DNA of 64,000 nt from Cyanobacteria bacterium REEB459 (GCA_018970085.1 JAGWXD010000008.1:18490-82489), one strand, 5' to 3'; counted from the stretch's first letter, positions 9,215-17,290 are shown. A program made the numbers and translations. The notes: generated from the sequence alone by a model not told the origin.

Positions 9215-11683
9215 TTAAGGGACCAGGGGCGAGAGTCTCTGAGCGGCAGCAACCAGGGCCTGGCCCAGGCTCAGGCCGCCATCGTTAGCAGGTACCTGGC
9301 TATGGCTCAACACCGTCAGGCCTGCGGCCTGGAGTTGCTGCCTTACCTGGTTCAGGAGTAGTTGGTTTTGCCAGACCCCCCCGGAGAGGGCCACCGTAGT
9401 CAGGTGCTGCTGCCGGGCCAGCTGCACCGCCAGCCCGGCGATTGCCTCGGCCAATCCCAGGTGAAACCGGGCTGCCATCAGGCCCAGGGGGGTCTGACGC
9501 TGGAGGTCCTTAAGTAAGGCCCACCACAGTGGGGTGGGATCAACCACCAGGGGATAGGCCTCTGGATCAGCCCCTGGAACAGCCCGCCCGACCCTGAACC
9601 GATAGCCTGTGCCACCGACGGCGGCCAGGTCGGCTGGGCTCACCTGAGCCGCCAGTTCCATCGCCGCCTGGCCTTCGTAGCTAACCTCCTGCTGGCAAAT
9701 TCCTAGGGCCGCTGCCACCGCATCAAACAGTCGCCCGGCTGAGGAGCTGAGGGGGCAGTGGAGGCCCTGGGTGAGTAGGGTATCTAATAAGGATCGGGGC
9801 TGACGATCTAAAAAGGCAACCAGGGGCAGGTCCGCAAAGGCGGCTTTGAGGCGGGGCCACCCCCCCAGAGCCGTGACCAGATGGGCGTAGGTACTGCGCC
9901 AGGGCTGGCGTATAGCCTGACTCCCCCCCAGCAGGGGGATGGGCTTGAGGTAGGCCAAGCGGCGGTAGTGGCGGTAGTCAGCGAGCAGAAATTCGCCGCC
10001 CCAGAGTTGACCGGCCTCACCGTAACCCAGGCCATCCAGGGCTATTCCCAAGACAGGGGCACTCAGCAGCGGCAGACCGTTATCAGCCAGGCAGGCAGCA
10101 ATGTGGGCGTGGTGATGTTGCACCCGGGTTACCGCCAGGCTCTGGCGATCGCCCCAGTCTTGCCCCAGCTTGGTAGATAGATAGTCAGGATGGTGATCTA
10201 CTGCTAATTCTTGGGGCTGGTACTGCAACACCTGCAGGTAACGCTGCAGGGTCTGCTGGTAGTCCTGATAAATAGCACTATTGTCCAAATCCCCTAGATG
10301 GGGCGATAGGGTGGCCTGGCCCGCCCGGATCAGACAAAAGGTGGCTTTTAACTGGCTCCCTAAAGCTAGCACCGCCGGGGCGCTGTAAAAGCCTGCTGGC
10401 AGGGCTAGGGGGGTTGGAGCGTAGCCCCGCGATCGCCGCAGCACCTCCACCCGGCCCGCGGTCACCTGTACCACCGAGTCCTCTACCCGGTTCACAATCC
10501 CACGATTATGGAGCAGGAAATAGCGGGCAATTGACCCCAGCTGTTCTCGCGCTGCCTGGTTGTCAATACATTGGGGGCGGCCCTGGTAATTGCCACTGGT
10601 CATCACCAGGGGGCGGTCTAGATGGTGAAATATCAGGTGATGCAAGGGGGTATGGGGCAACATCACCCCCAGTCTGGCCAGGCCCGGGGCCAGATCGGCA
10701 GCCAGGGCAGGATGGCTCCCCGGGGGGGAAGTCTGATTTCTGGTTAACAACACTATCGGAGCCGCCGGGCTGGTGAGTAGGGCGGCTTCCTGGGGGCTGA
10801 CCTGACAGTAGGGGATAATGGCAGCCACATCTCGTGCCATCACAGCGAAGGGTTTGTGGCGCCGCCCCTTGGCCTGCCGCAGCTGGCGCAGGGCGGCAGA
10901 GTTAGTGGCATCAGCGGCCAGATGCACTCCCCCCAGGCCTTTAATGGCGACGATTTCTCCGGCTAAAAGCTGGTCTAGAAGCTGGGCCAGGACCCCGCTA
11001 ATCCCCTCTGAGGTTGCACTGGCAACAACCGCACTGCCATCGCTGGCGGCTTCCAGCCAAACCTGGGGACCACAGACCGGGCAGGCTATGGGCTGGGCAT
11101 GGAAACGACGCTGTTCTGGATTTTTATAGTCGGCCCTGCAGGCGGCACAGAGGGGAAACCCAGCCATAGCCGTATGGGGGCGATCGTAGGGCAGCTGGAC
11201 AATAATACTGAGCCGGGGGCCGCAGTGGGTACAGGTGGTAAAGGGATAGTGAAAGAAGCGACTTTGGGAATCAAAGACCTCTGCTAAGCAGTCTCCGCAG
11301 GTAGCCCCATCGGCGGTGATGGAGGTATTCACCGGGGTGAGTTGGCTGTCTACAATCCGAAACTGGCTGGAGTCGGCTGGCTGCCACCTCAGGGGCTGGG
11401 ACTCGATCTGGGTAACCCGGGCCAGGGGAGGTAGGTGCTCTAGCAAAGCCGCCATCAACTGGTCAATTTGGGTTTGGGCACCCCATAGGCGAATGAGAAC
11501 ACCCTGACCATCGTTGCCCACCTCTCCCCCCAGCCCTAAGGCCTTAGCCAGACGGTAAACCATGGGGCGAAAGCCAACTCCCTGCACAGTACCTGACACC
11601 CTGATCAACTGCCCAACCTTGGGCTCGGATCGCCGGCTGGAAGCCTGTACATGAGTAGGGTCTGTTTCGACTGGTAATGCCAT
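9215..11683 (-). CDS. hypF: Carbamoyltransferase HypF
   Basis: 822 residues. Domains in order: acylphosphatase-like (about 25-110, GTVQGVGFRPMVYRLA), two zinc-finger pairs (CGDCLAEVFD...CTHCGPRLSI and CAACRADY...CPVCGP, about 130-205), YrdC-like (about 230-410, AIKGLGGVHLAADA) and a C-terminal Kae1-like half with VQHHHAHIAACLADNG and VALSGGVWQNQLL. HypF converts carbamoyl phosphate to the thiocarbamoyl group on HypE that becomes the cyanide ligand. It heads a leftward hypF-hypC-hypD group. hypE, hypA, hypB and hydrogenase structural genes are not in this window. Confidence 0.95.
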   Translation of the reverse strand: MALPVETDPTHVQASSRRSEPKVGQLIRVSGTVQGVGFRPMVYRLAKALGLGGEVGNDGQGVLIRLWGAQTQIDQLMAALLEHLPPLARVTQIESQPLRWQPADSSQFRIVDSQLTPVNTSITADGATCGDCLAEVFDSQSRFFHYPFTTCTHCGPRLSIIVQLPYDRPHTAMAGFPLCAACRADYKNPEQRRFHAQPIACPVCGPQVWLEAASDGSAVVASATSEGISGVLAQLLDQLLAGEIVAIKGLGGVHLAADATNSAALRQLRQAKGRRHKPFAVMARDVAAIIPYCQVSPQEAALLTSPAAPIVLLTRNQTSPPGSHPALAADLAPGLARLGVMLPHTPLHHLIFHHLDRPLVMTSGNYQGRPQCIDNQAAREQLGSIARYFLLHNRGIVNRVEDSVVQVTAGRVEVLRRSRGYAPTPLALPAGFYSAPAVLALGSQLKATFCLIRAGQATLSPHLGDLDNSAIYQDYQQTLQRYLQVLQYQPQELAVDHHPDYLSTKLGQDWGDRQSLAVTRVQHHHAHIAACLADNGLPLLSAPVLGIALDGLGYGEAGQLWGGEFLLADYRHYRRLAYLKPIPLLGGSQAIRQPWRSTYAHLVTALGGWPRLKAAFADLPLVAFLDRQPRSLLDTLLTQGLHCPLSSSAGRLFDAVAAALGICQQEVSYEGQAAMELAAQVSPADLAAVGGTGYRFRVGRAVPGADPEAYPLVVDPTPLWWALLKDLQRQTPLGLMAARFHLGLAEAIAGLAVQLARQQHLTTVALSGGVWQNQLLLNQVRQQLQAAGLTVLSHSQVPANDGGLSLGQALVAAAQRLSPLVP

Positions 11684-11767
11684 CCCTTAGCCTCGGCCCC
11701 AAAGGCCGTAATGCCAACCAGTTACGGTTTTTGGCAGAACACTAATGCCTGGCCGGGAGAACACCGA

Positions 11768-11878
11768 CTAAGCCAGGTCTTCCCGTTCTATGTAGAGAAA
11801 CAAAAAGGCCATCAGGGCGGCTGGCATAACAATTCCCACCAGGGGTACCAGGATAGATGGCAAAAAAGCGGCAGGCAT
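11768..11878 (-). CDS. psaI: Photosystem I reaction centre subunit VIII (PsaI)
   Basis: A 36-residue leftward frame, ATG 11878 to TAG 11768, preceded by GGGAGAAA. The protein begins MPAAFLPSILVPLVGIV, has one hydrophobic helix and ends FLFLYIEREDLA. The FLPSILVPLVG start and LFLYIE end are the PsaI hallmarks. PsaI helps hold PsaL in PSI and affects trimer formation. It lies between hypF and the aminotransferase gene, away from psaL, and has about 160 bp of leader that holds its promoter. Recognised by sequence pattern; the size makes it easy to miss. Confidence 0.9.
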   Translation of the reverse strand: MPAAFLPSILVPLVGIVMPAALMAFLFLYIEREDLA

Positions 11879-12039
11879 GGCGGTTTTCTCCCTAATACAC
11901 TCACAGTAATGCAGTTATGAGGATAAGCCTACTCCGATTTGAAGCACCCTACGGCCTTTCTGTTACAAACCGTTTTATAGCCTTCTTGGCTGGCAGCCTG
12001 GTTCTACCCAATCGGTAGGGAACCCCTTGGCACCGAGAT

Positions 12040-13263
12040 TTATGGCTCTGGCTGCAACAGGAATTGGGCAATGGCCTCGAGCAACTGCTGAATTTCTGTT
12101 TCCAGGGTGAGGTAGTGGGTGCAGGCCCGCAGGCAGCTTGGGGAGGCCAGGCTGCGCAGCAGGTAGCCCTGTTGTTCTAGGCGGTTGATTAACTGGGTCT
12201 GGAGCGGTAGAGAGGGTTCTCCCTGGTGGAATAGCCGAAAGGAAACCAGGCCTGAGTCCGGTGGAGTTTGCCGCAGACACCGCACCTGGTAGGTGGACGA
12301 GCTGAGCTGGTTGAGGCCGCGCCACAGTTGCTGACTGAGCTGGCAAAGTCGCTGATAGCGCTGCTCGGCTGTACCCCATTGGTGCTGGGTAGCGATCGCA
12401 GTTTGTAAACCCGGGTAAAGACTGTAGTTGGAGGTGGCAATTTCAAAACGCTGGCCACCGGGTTGCCAACCCGTGGGGTTAGCGGCGGCATCGGTGGTAA
12501 TACCGCGCCAGCCAATAAAGGTGGGATGCAGAGTGGCCAGGGCTGCCGGGTTAACGTAGAGTCCCCCCAGCCCGGCTGGGCCACACCACCATTTGTGACC
12601 GGTAAAGGCATAAAAGTCAATTGCCAAATCCTGCAGGGCTAAAGGCATCATGCCCACGGATTGGGCGGCATCTACCAGCACCTGTACGGGTTCAGGACTG
12701 TGGCGATGGCACAGTTGGGCGATCGCCTGCAGAGGTAGAACCTGGCCTGTATTCCAGAAAATATGACTGATCACCAGCAGGCGCGTGGTTGAGCGTAAAT
12801 GCTGGGAGATCGTCGCCACCACATCGCCGCCATTTACCGTAGTCATCAGGGGGCAGAGGCTATAGGTAACCTGAAAGCGACGACAGATTTCTTTGACAGC
12901 AGCCACCACCCCTGGATGCTCACAGTCTGATAACAGCACGTGATCTCCAGGTTGCCAGGGCAACCCCCAGAGAACGATATTACACCCAACGGTTACATCC
13001 TCCGTCAGACTAAGGTTTTCGGGCCCGACCCCCAGTTCTGCCGCCATCAACGAACGGGTAGCCGCTGCCGTCTGCCTAATCCACTGGTTCATAGCGGTGG
13101 AAAAGGGACCATAGCGTTGTCCATAGCGCTGAGCCTCCTCTATGGCTTCCAGGCTGGCCCTAGCCATTGGTCCCTGACCACCATAGTTAAAATACCGGGT
13201 GTGATCGAGGGTGGGAAACTGCTGCCGGTGCAGCAGCAGGGAATCGGCGCTGGGGTTTGCCAT
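12040..13263 (-). CDS. Class V aminotransferase, cystine C-S lyase (C-DES)-like
   Basis: 407 residues. PLP-dependent fold type I: residues about 205-215 give the Lys motif AFTGHKWWCGPAGLGGLYV, with the upstream VDAAQSVG Asp that contacts the pyridine nitrogen. The sequence resembles the cyanobacterial cysteine/cystine lyase and isopenicillin-N-epimerase-like branch of class V, rather than IscS or SufS, because the long Cys-bearing loop of the desulfurases is not evident. A likely reaction is C-S cleavage of cystine to pyruvate, ammonia and a persulfide. The exact substrate is uncertain. It follows the phosphatase gene at a 33-bp distance on the same strand. Confidence 0.8.
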   Translation of the reverse strand: MANPSADSLLLHRQQFPTLDHTRYFNYGGQGPMARASLEAIEEAQRYGQRYGPFSTAMNQWIRQTAAATRSLMAAELGVGPENLSLTEDVTVGCNIVLWGLPWQPGDHVLLSDCEHPGVVAAVKEICRRFQVTYSLCPLMTTVNGGDVVATISQHLRSTTRLLVISHIFWNTGQVLPLQAIAQLCHRHSPEPVQVLVDAAQSVGMMPLALQDLAIDFYAFTGHKWWCGPAGLGGLYVNPAALATLHPTFIGWRGITTDAAANPTGWQPGGQRFEIATSNYSLYPGLQTAIATQHQWGTAEQRYQRLCQLSQQLWRGLNQLSSSTYQVRCLRQTPPDSGLVSFRLFHQGEPSLPLQTQLINRLEQQGYLLRSLASPSCLRACTHYLTLETEIQQLLEAIAQFLLQPEP

Positions 13264-13296
13264 CGTCAGGTTAGGGCAGGCTGGATTGGGAAAAGG

Positions 13297-13788
13297 TTAG
13301 ACCGGGGCGGTTGGCTCCGATTTGCCAATCACCTCATCTAGAAAGCCCGTACAGGCATCCATCAACAGGTCAATTACGTAGGTAAATCCCTCGGGACCAC
13401 CGTAGTAGGGATCGGGCACCTCCTGGTCGGGATAAGAGTGGCAATAGTCACACATCATGCGAACTTTACTACCGTAGCGTCGACCGATGTCGAGGGCCTG
13501 AATATCCCGATAGTTTTGCCTATCCATAGCCAAAATCCAGTCAAAACGCTGTAAGTCTATGGCTTCAAACTGTCGAGCCTGTCCACTCAGGATAATACCG
13601 TAGGCCCGAGCGGCCGCCGCCATGCGGCGATCGGGAGGGCTGCCAACGTGATAACTGGCGGTACCGGCGGAATCACAGATCACCTGGTGATGCCACTGTC
13701 GTTGCCCGATCAGATGGTTCATAATGCCTTCGGCAGAGGGCGATCGACAAATATTACCAAGACAAACAAAAAGAATCCGGGTAGCCAT
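13297..13788 (-). CDS. Low-molecular-weight protein tyrosine phosphatase
   Basis: About 163 residues from ATG 13788 (MATRILFVCLGNICRSPSAEG); an ATG 4 codons upstream is possible. The P-loop C-x5-R-S reads CLGNICRS and the general-acid segment is VPDPYYGG, so all catalytic residues are present. Such enzymes dephosphorylate tyrosine on target proteins; in Synechocystis a homologue acts on phycobilisome and PSI proteins. It lies between ybaB and the class V aminotransferase, same strand, with short gaps that suggest an operon. Confidence 0.93.
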   Translation of the reverse strand: MATRILFVCLGNICRSPSAEGIMNHLIGQRQWHHQVICDSAGTASYHVGSPPDRRMAAAARAYGIILSGQARQFEAIDLQRFDWILAMDRQNYRDIQALDIGRRYGSKVRMMCDYCHSYPDQEVPDPYYGGPEGFTYVIDLLMDACTGFLDEVIGKSEPTAPV

Positions 13789-13828
13789 GGTCATCAACAA
13801 AGGGAAACAACCAGCGCAGGGGCATCGA

Positions 13829-14173
13829 CTAGAGACCAGGCAGGCTTAAGCCTCCGGTTAGCTCCTCCATGCGATCGCGCATGGTGGCTGTCGACTTCTC
13901 ATAGGCATCTTTCATGGCTGTTGTAACCAAATCAGAGAGGACATCAGCTCCCTCTATTAGAGCTTCTGGGGCAATAGTGACGCTACGGGGCTCCTGGTTA
14001 CCACTGAGAATCACCTTAACCAAACCGCCTCCAGATTCCCCAACAATTTCCATTTGTTCTAAATCTTCTTGCAATTGCTTGGCCCCTTCCTGAATCTGTT
14101 GGGCTTTTTTGAAGGCCTCGGTCAATTCCTTCATTTTGCCCAGCCCAAACCCAAACCCTTGACCTTGTGTCAT
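13829..14173 (-). CDS. YbaB/EbfC family nucleoid-associated protein
   Basis: About 114 residues from ATG 14173 ([21 protein letters not shown]); an ATG 5 codons upstream is a weaker choice. The coiled-coil stretch [28 protein letters not shown] is followed by the conserved beta part [16 protein letters not shown] and [14 protein letters not shown], which is the YbaB fold. The family forms tweezer-like dimers that bind DNA, and is implicated in nucleoid organisation. It is the first gene of a leftward run into the phosphatase and aminotransferase genes. Confidence 0.92.
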   Translation of the reverse strand: MTQGQGFGFGLGKMKELTEAFKKAQQIQEGAKQLQEDLEQMEIVGESGGGLVKVILSGNQEPRSVTIAPEALIEGADVLSDLVTTAMKDAYEKSTATMRDRMEELTGGLSLPGL

Positions 14174-14383
14174 GTAGTTACGTCTCAAACGAAGGTGAAT
14201 GTGTGGCTGAGGTCGTTAAAACCCCAGGGTAGCTTTATGATTTTACCCCTCAGATGGCAAATCACAAGCTACTGCCTGGGCCGGCTGTGACCTTACCCGG
14301 GTTCCACGCCATCCCTGCCAGCCGAGATCACCCTACCAGGTAGCCTTAGCCCGGTGATAAGGTGCTAGGATAGGAAAGCTCAA

Positions 14384-14456
14384 GGGCACGTAGCTCAGTG
14401 GATAGAGCACTAGATTCCGGTTCTAGGTGTCGGGGGTTCGAATCCCTCCGTGCTCG
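14384..14456 (+). tRNA. tRNA-Arg (CCG)
   Basis: A 73-nt cloverleaf. The acceptor stem pairs GGGCACG (14384-14390) with CGTGCTC (14449-14455) with one G-T pair; discriminator is G. The D-arm is TAGCTCAGTGGATAGAGCA. The anticodon stem CTAGA/TCTAG closes the loop TTCCGGT, giving anticodon CCG. The T arm reads GGGGGTTCGAATCCCTC. CCA is not encoded. It borders a stretch of mobile-element debris on its 3' side (to about 17290), which suggests that it has served as an integration hotspot. Confidence 0.96.
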
Positions 14457-14458
14457 TT

Positions 14459-14827
14459 TTGATACAGGTGACTATTTCACCGCCTGGCTGGGGGTCGCTC
14501 AGGGCATCCTTGAGGACCATGGCCAAGTGATAAGGGTTCCCATCGTAGAGGCCAGAGTGGGGGATAAGGTCTGGGGTTGCCCGATCCAATAGCGATTGCC
14601 TGACCAGTCCCTTTATGGACCAGGTCAGGCAATCGCTGGTAGGGTTGGTGCCAGATGACAGCATAGGACACCCCGTCGGGGCAGAGAAGAGCCATTCCCG
14701 GCACCCGCAGCGGTGGGGTTACCTGTTTTCCATCCAACCAGTCTTTCCGATCAATCGGGGTTTCTAGTCCAGATCCACTCAGGTTAAAAAACGTCAAGAC
14801 GTGGTGCCCCTGGGCAGCAATTCTCAT
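14459..14827 (-). pseudogene. Unidentified broken gene fragment
   Basis: The leftward frame from ATG 14827 reads a protein-like stretch (MRIAAQGHHVLTFF, LSGSGLETPIDRKDWLDG, GMALLCPDGVSYAVIWHQPY) up to about 14638, where the 47-bp palindrome begins. Beyond the palindrome protein-like sequence continues in another frame (LDRATPDLIPHSGLYDGNP YHLAMVLKDALSDPQPGGEIV) to about 14465. The simplest reading is one coding segment shifted by the palindrome, which is not a multiple of three. Both ends look artificial: the start lies 11 bp after a transposase remnant and the end runs into the tRNA. I do not recognise the family. Confidence 0.4.
14591..14637. repeat. 47-bp near-perfect palindromic element
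   Basis: Arms of 15 bp, AGCGATTGCCTGACC (14591-14605) and its exact complement GGTCAGGCAATCGCT (14623-14637), with an inner GTCC/GGAC helix and a CTTTAT loop. It interrupts a protein-like reading frame and changes frame across it, as an inserted REP- or MITE-like element would. No T-run follows on either side, so it is not a typical terminator. Confidence 0.6.
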
Positions 14828-14836
14828 TTTAAAGAA

Positions 14837-15260
14837 TCAGCTCCTATTGGGAGGGATTTCCAGTTCTAGCCCCTCGAGCATGAAGGTAAGCAGATGATTC
14901 CAACTATCGAAATACAGGTACCGAGTTAAAGCCCGCAGGTCATCAAAGCAGGTTTTTCGAGTGGGAAGGTGGGCCCTTAGCACGGCATACTTTTGGTCAA
15001 GCCGCTCCAGGGCGGCATGAAACAGCAAAGACAGGATGTTGAGGGTGGCGAGGACGGAAGCCACATGCTGCTGACCATGGCCGAAATTGTGCTCCAGATT
15101 GTAGCCCTTGGTTTTGAGGGTGTTGTTGTTTTCATTCTCGACCTTCCATCGGGCTCGTCCGGCTCTAACAATTTCAGCGACGGTGTCATCGCTGATGGGA
15201 TGACTGGTGGCAAAAGCGTTGTGGTAGGTCACCTGACCGTCGGGGCGGCTGACCTGTAAT
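14837..15260 (-). pseudogene. Transposase C-terminal remnant (DDE type)
   Basis: The leftward frame is open from about 15258 to TGA 14837. It gives RWKVENENNNTLKTKGYNLEHNFGHGQQH, then LATLNILSLLFHAALERLDQKYAVLR and FDDLRALTRYLYFDSWNHLLTFMLEGLELEIPPN. The W-K-x-E-N-x-N motif with KTKGYNLEHNFGHG is the conserved C-terminal Glu region of a group of cyanobacterial DDE transposases. The N-terminal two thirds, with the two catalytic Asp, are missing; a stop (TAG) lies just upstream at the junction with the neighbouring IS481 remnant. It cannot be active. Confidence 0.8.
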
Positions 15261-15316
15261 AGCTAGGACTTTATCTGACACTCTGTGTAAACTAGTACTG
15301 ACTTAGGAGTGTCACC

Positions 15317-16033
15317 ATGAATACCCAAGAGAAGATTGTAAAGAACAAATTGGGTCTGTTAAACCTGGCCAAGACCCTCGGCAACGTATCCCAAGCCTGC
15401 CAAGTGATGGGGGTCTCGCGCGATACCTTCTACCGCTACCAGGAATTATAGGAAACGGATGGGGAATTGGCTTGGCAAGACATTGACCGTCGTAAACCCT
15501 GCGTCAAGAACCGCGTTGAGGCGGTGATTGAAGAGGCCGTAGTCGCCTTTGCCATCGAGCAACCGGCCTATGGTCAGATTCGGGTGTCTAACGAGATGAA
15601 AAAGCGGGGTCTTTTTGTTTCCCCCGGGGGGGTGCGCTCGATTTGGTTGCGCCATGACCTACAAACCTTTGCCAAGCGGCTGAAAGCGCTAGAAGCCAGA
15701 GCGGCTCAGGAGAATTTGATTCTCACCGAGGCCCAGCTGAAGGCATTGGAGAAAGCCAAGGAGGAGAAAGAAGCCATGGGGAAATTGAAACCCATCATCC
15801 AGGCCATGTCGGGGCTTAAGACACCTTCTTGGTAGGCCATCTCAAGCGCATGGGGCAGATCTACCAGCAGACCTTTATCGATACCTATACGCGCGTCGCC
15901 ACGGTCAAACTCTATGATCGTAAAACTGCCCTGGTGGCGGTCATCTGCTTAATGAGCGGGTTGTTCCCTGCTTGGAAGAGCAGGGCTTGGGGCTCCTGCG
16001 GGTTCTGACCGACCGCGGTACAGAATCTGCGGT
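15317..16033 (+). pseudogene. IS481-family transposase, degenerate and 3'-truncated
   Basis: From ATG 15317 the frame reads MNTQEKIVKNKLGLLNLAKT and the helix-turn-helix NVSQACQVMGVSRDTFYRYQEL, then an in-frame TAG (15449-15451) where a Tyr codon is expected. It continues CVKNRVEAVIEEAVVAFAIE and QPAYGQIRVSNEMKKRG, then a frameshift near 15800, a TAA near 15823, the segment VGHLKRMGQIYQQTFIDTYT, a second shift near 15950, and LLRVLTDRGTE before ending at about 16033. These motifs in order identify IS481. Two stops, two shifts and a lost 3' third mean an old remnant. TGACACTCTGTGTAAACTAG (15277-15296) could be its left end. Confidence 0.87.
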
Positions 16034-16059
16034 ATAGAATACTGTGGCAATTAGTTCTT

Positions 16060-16184
16060 GTTTCAGTCCCCACTCGCTGGGGAAACCCATTTCCAATTGA
16101 GTTGAAACTCCAAAGACGGTTACAATAACTGCGGCTAGTTTCCGCCCAGTCCCCACTGGCTGGGGGGGCCAAGTGAATGGAAAC
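16060..16184. CRISPR. Degenerate CRISPR-like remnant, two repeat units
   Basis: Two related units share AGTCCCCACT(C/G)GCTGGGG and a 3' end CAA(T/G)TGA(G/A)T(T/G)GAAAC. Unit 1 is 16065-16108 and unit 2 is 16148-16184. Unit 2 is 37 nt; unit 1 aligns to it at 30 of 37 positions after removing a 7-nt insertion. The core forms a CCCCA/TGGGG hairpin and the GAAAC end is typical of cyanobacterial CRISPR repeats. The 39-nt unique sequence between them has normal spacer length. There are only two diverged units and no cas gene, so this is a relic at best. A third partial copy lies at 16647-16668. Confidence 0.5.
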
Positions 16185-16219
16185 AAACGATTGACATTCT
16201 AGAGAGGAGTGTGTCCATA

Positions 16220-16648
16220 GTGGCAAGAAGAAGAACATCGGGTTATCTCGCAGACTTTCGTAGTTTCATCATGCGCGCTAACGTGATTGACCTGGCAGTT
16301 GCAGTCATCATCGGTGGTGCGTTCGGGAAAATCATTGAGTCACTGGTAACGGACATCATTACTCCCGCCCTGCTAAATCCTGCGATGCAAGCAGCGGGTG
16401 TTGATCAGTTGACCAATCTGCAAGTCAATGGCATCAAGTACGGGCTGTTTTTGGCAGCGATTATCAATTTTGTGGTGATTGCCTTTGTGCTGTTCCTGTT
16501 GATTCGTTCCTTCGAATCGGCAAAGCGCCAGTTTGCCCGCGAAGAAGCCGCAGCTCCCGCAGCCCCTGACCCAATTGTTGCTTCTAATACCGAACTGACC
16601 GCAGCGGTTGATCGGTTAACCGACACAATTCGCTCTCGTGGCGTTTAG
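16220..16648 (+). CDS. mscL: Large-conductance mechanosensitive channel MscL
   Basis: 142 residues from GTG 16220 (MARRRTSGYLADFRSFIMRAN); an in-frame GTG at 16211 is also possible. AGAGAGGAG (16201-16209) provides the ribosome site and better suits 16220. The N-terminal amphipathic helix DFRSFIMRANVIDLAVAV, glycine-rich TM1 (AVAVIIGGAFGKIIESLV) and TM2 (FLAAIINFVVIAFVLFLLI) match MscL, followed by a charged C-terminal helix. The channel releases solutes on hypo-osmotic shock. It is intact although both neighbours are decayed. Its TAG stop (16646-16648) lies inside a copy of the CRISPR-like core repeat, and another copy ends 35 bp before the start. Confidence 0.92.
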   Translation: MARRRTSGYLADFRSFIMRANVIDLAVAVIIGGAFGKIIESLVTDIITPALLNPAMQAAGVDQLTNLQVNGIKYGLFLAAIINFVVIAFVLFLLIRSFESAKRQFAREEAAAPAAPDPIVASNTELTAAVDRLTDTIRSRGV

Positions 16649-16668
16649 TCCCCACTGGCTGGGGGGCC
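16647..16668. repeat. Partial copy of the CRISPR-like repeat downstream of mscL
   Basis: AGTCCCCACTGGCTGGGGGG plus CC repeats the first 22 nt of the unit at 16148 with one G missing. Together the two copies flank mscL as direct repeats, and this one supplies the last two bases of the mscL stop codon. Confidence 0.75.
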
Positions 16669-16672
16669 CCGG

Positions 16673-17290
16673 CTAACCCCTATACAGACCGAAGATGGCG
16701 GCGACGGCGGTTTTAGTCTTCTCCACCATCATCTCCGGCGCGACCACCCTGACCCCGTCTTCAAACCCCAAAATCCACCGCCACAGGTTCCGGTCTTCCC
16801 TGGCCCACAGGGGCAATTGCACCTGAAAGCGGTCGGGATGGCGGGGGTCAGGACTTTTCGATAGACAGAACAGCGACTGCGCCGGGCTGGGGCCGGGGGT
16901 AAGGCGGGGGGACATTTTTAACTGTTCTCGGGGAAACCGCTGGGTGCCTTTGCTGATGAAGGCAAAGATGCCATCGGCAAACCACAGTTCTAACATCAGG
17001 CCGCCGCCAGAGGCCAGATAGAGAGGTTGCAGACGCTGTAGGGCTTGGCGGTGGACCGTCTGGGACCGTTGGTTGGGCGGGGGATGGCCGCGAAATAGGC
17101 GGTCTATGCGCTCAAATTGCAGTAGCCCGGCTTCGGGACCGGTGGCGATTTCATAGCCCGAATGCCAGGCGATCGTGTGAAACACAATCTGCAGGGGCCA
17201 GGCCCGAAAAAAGCCGGTGGAAGAGGGGGCGAAGCGACCCGCCCCATCTCGATGACCGAATTGCTCAATTCCAAAGGCTTTGAAGCCCTC
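16673..17290 (-). pseudogene. WYL-domain protein, 5'-truncated
   Basis: The leftward frame is open from 17290 (bounded by TAG 17293-17291) to TAG 16673, about 205 codons. It reads STGFFRAWPLQIVFHTIAWH, SGYEIATGPEAGLLQFERID, then WFADGIFAFISKGTQRFP and LWAREDRNLWRWILGFEDGVRVVAPEMM, which is the WYL fold and its C-terminal extension. No start codon with a good ribosome site appears before the WYL core, and the N-terminal DNA-binding part is absent. WYL proteins are frequent regulators beside CRISPR-Cas loci, for example Sll7009 of Synechocystis, which fits the repeat remnants 5 bp past its stop. A GTG-started short product (from 17185) cannot be excluded. Confidence 0.72.

Noticed and set aside
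14410..14456. Leftward protein tail ending EGFEPPTPRTGI
   Set aside because: It is the antisense of the tRNA-Arg T-arm and anticodon, a well-known false coding artefact.
16060..16668. Active CRISPR array
   Set aside because: Only two full and one partial, diverged repeats, one candidate spacer, and no cas gene in the window; kept only as a relic.
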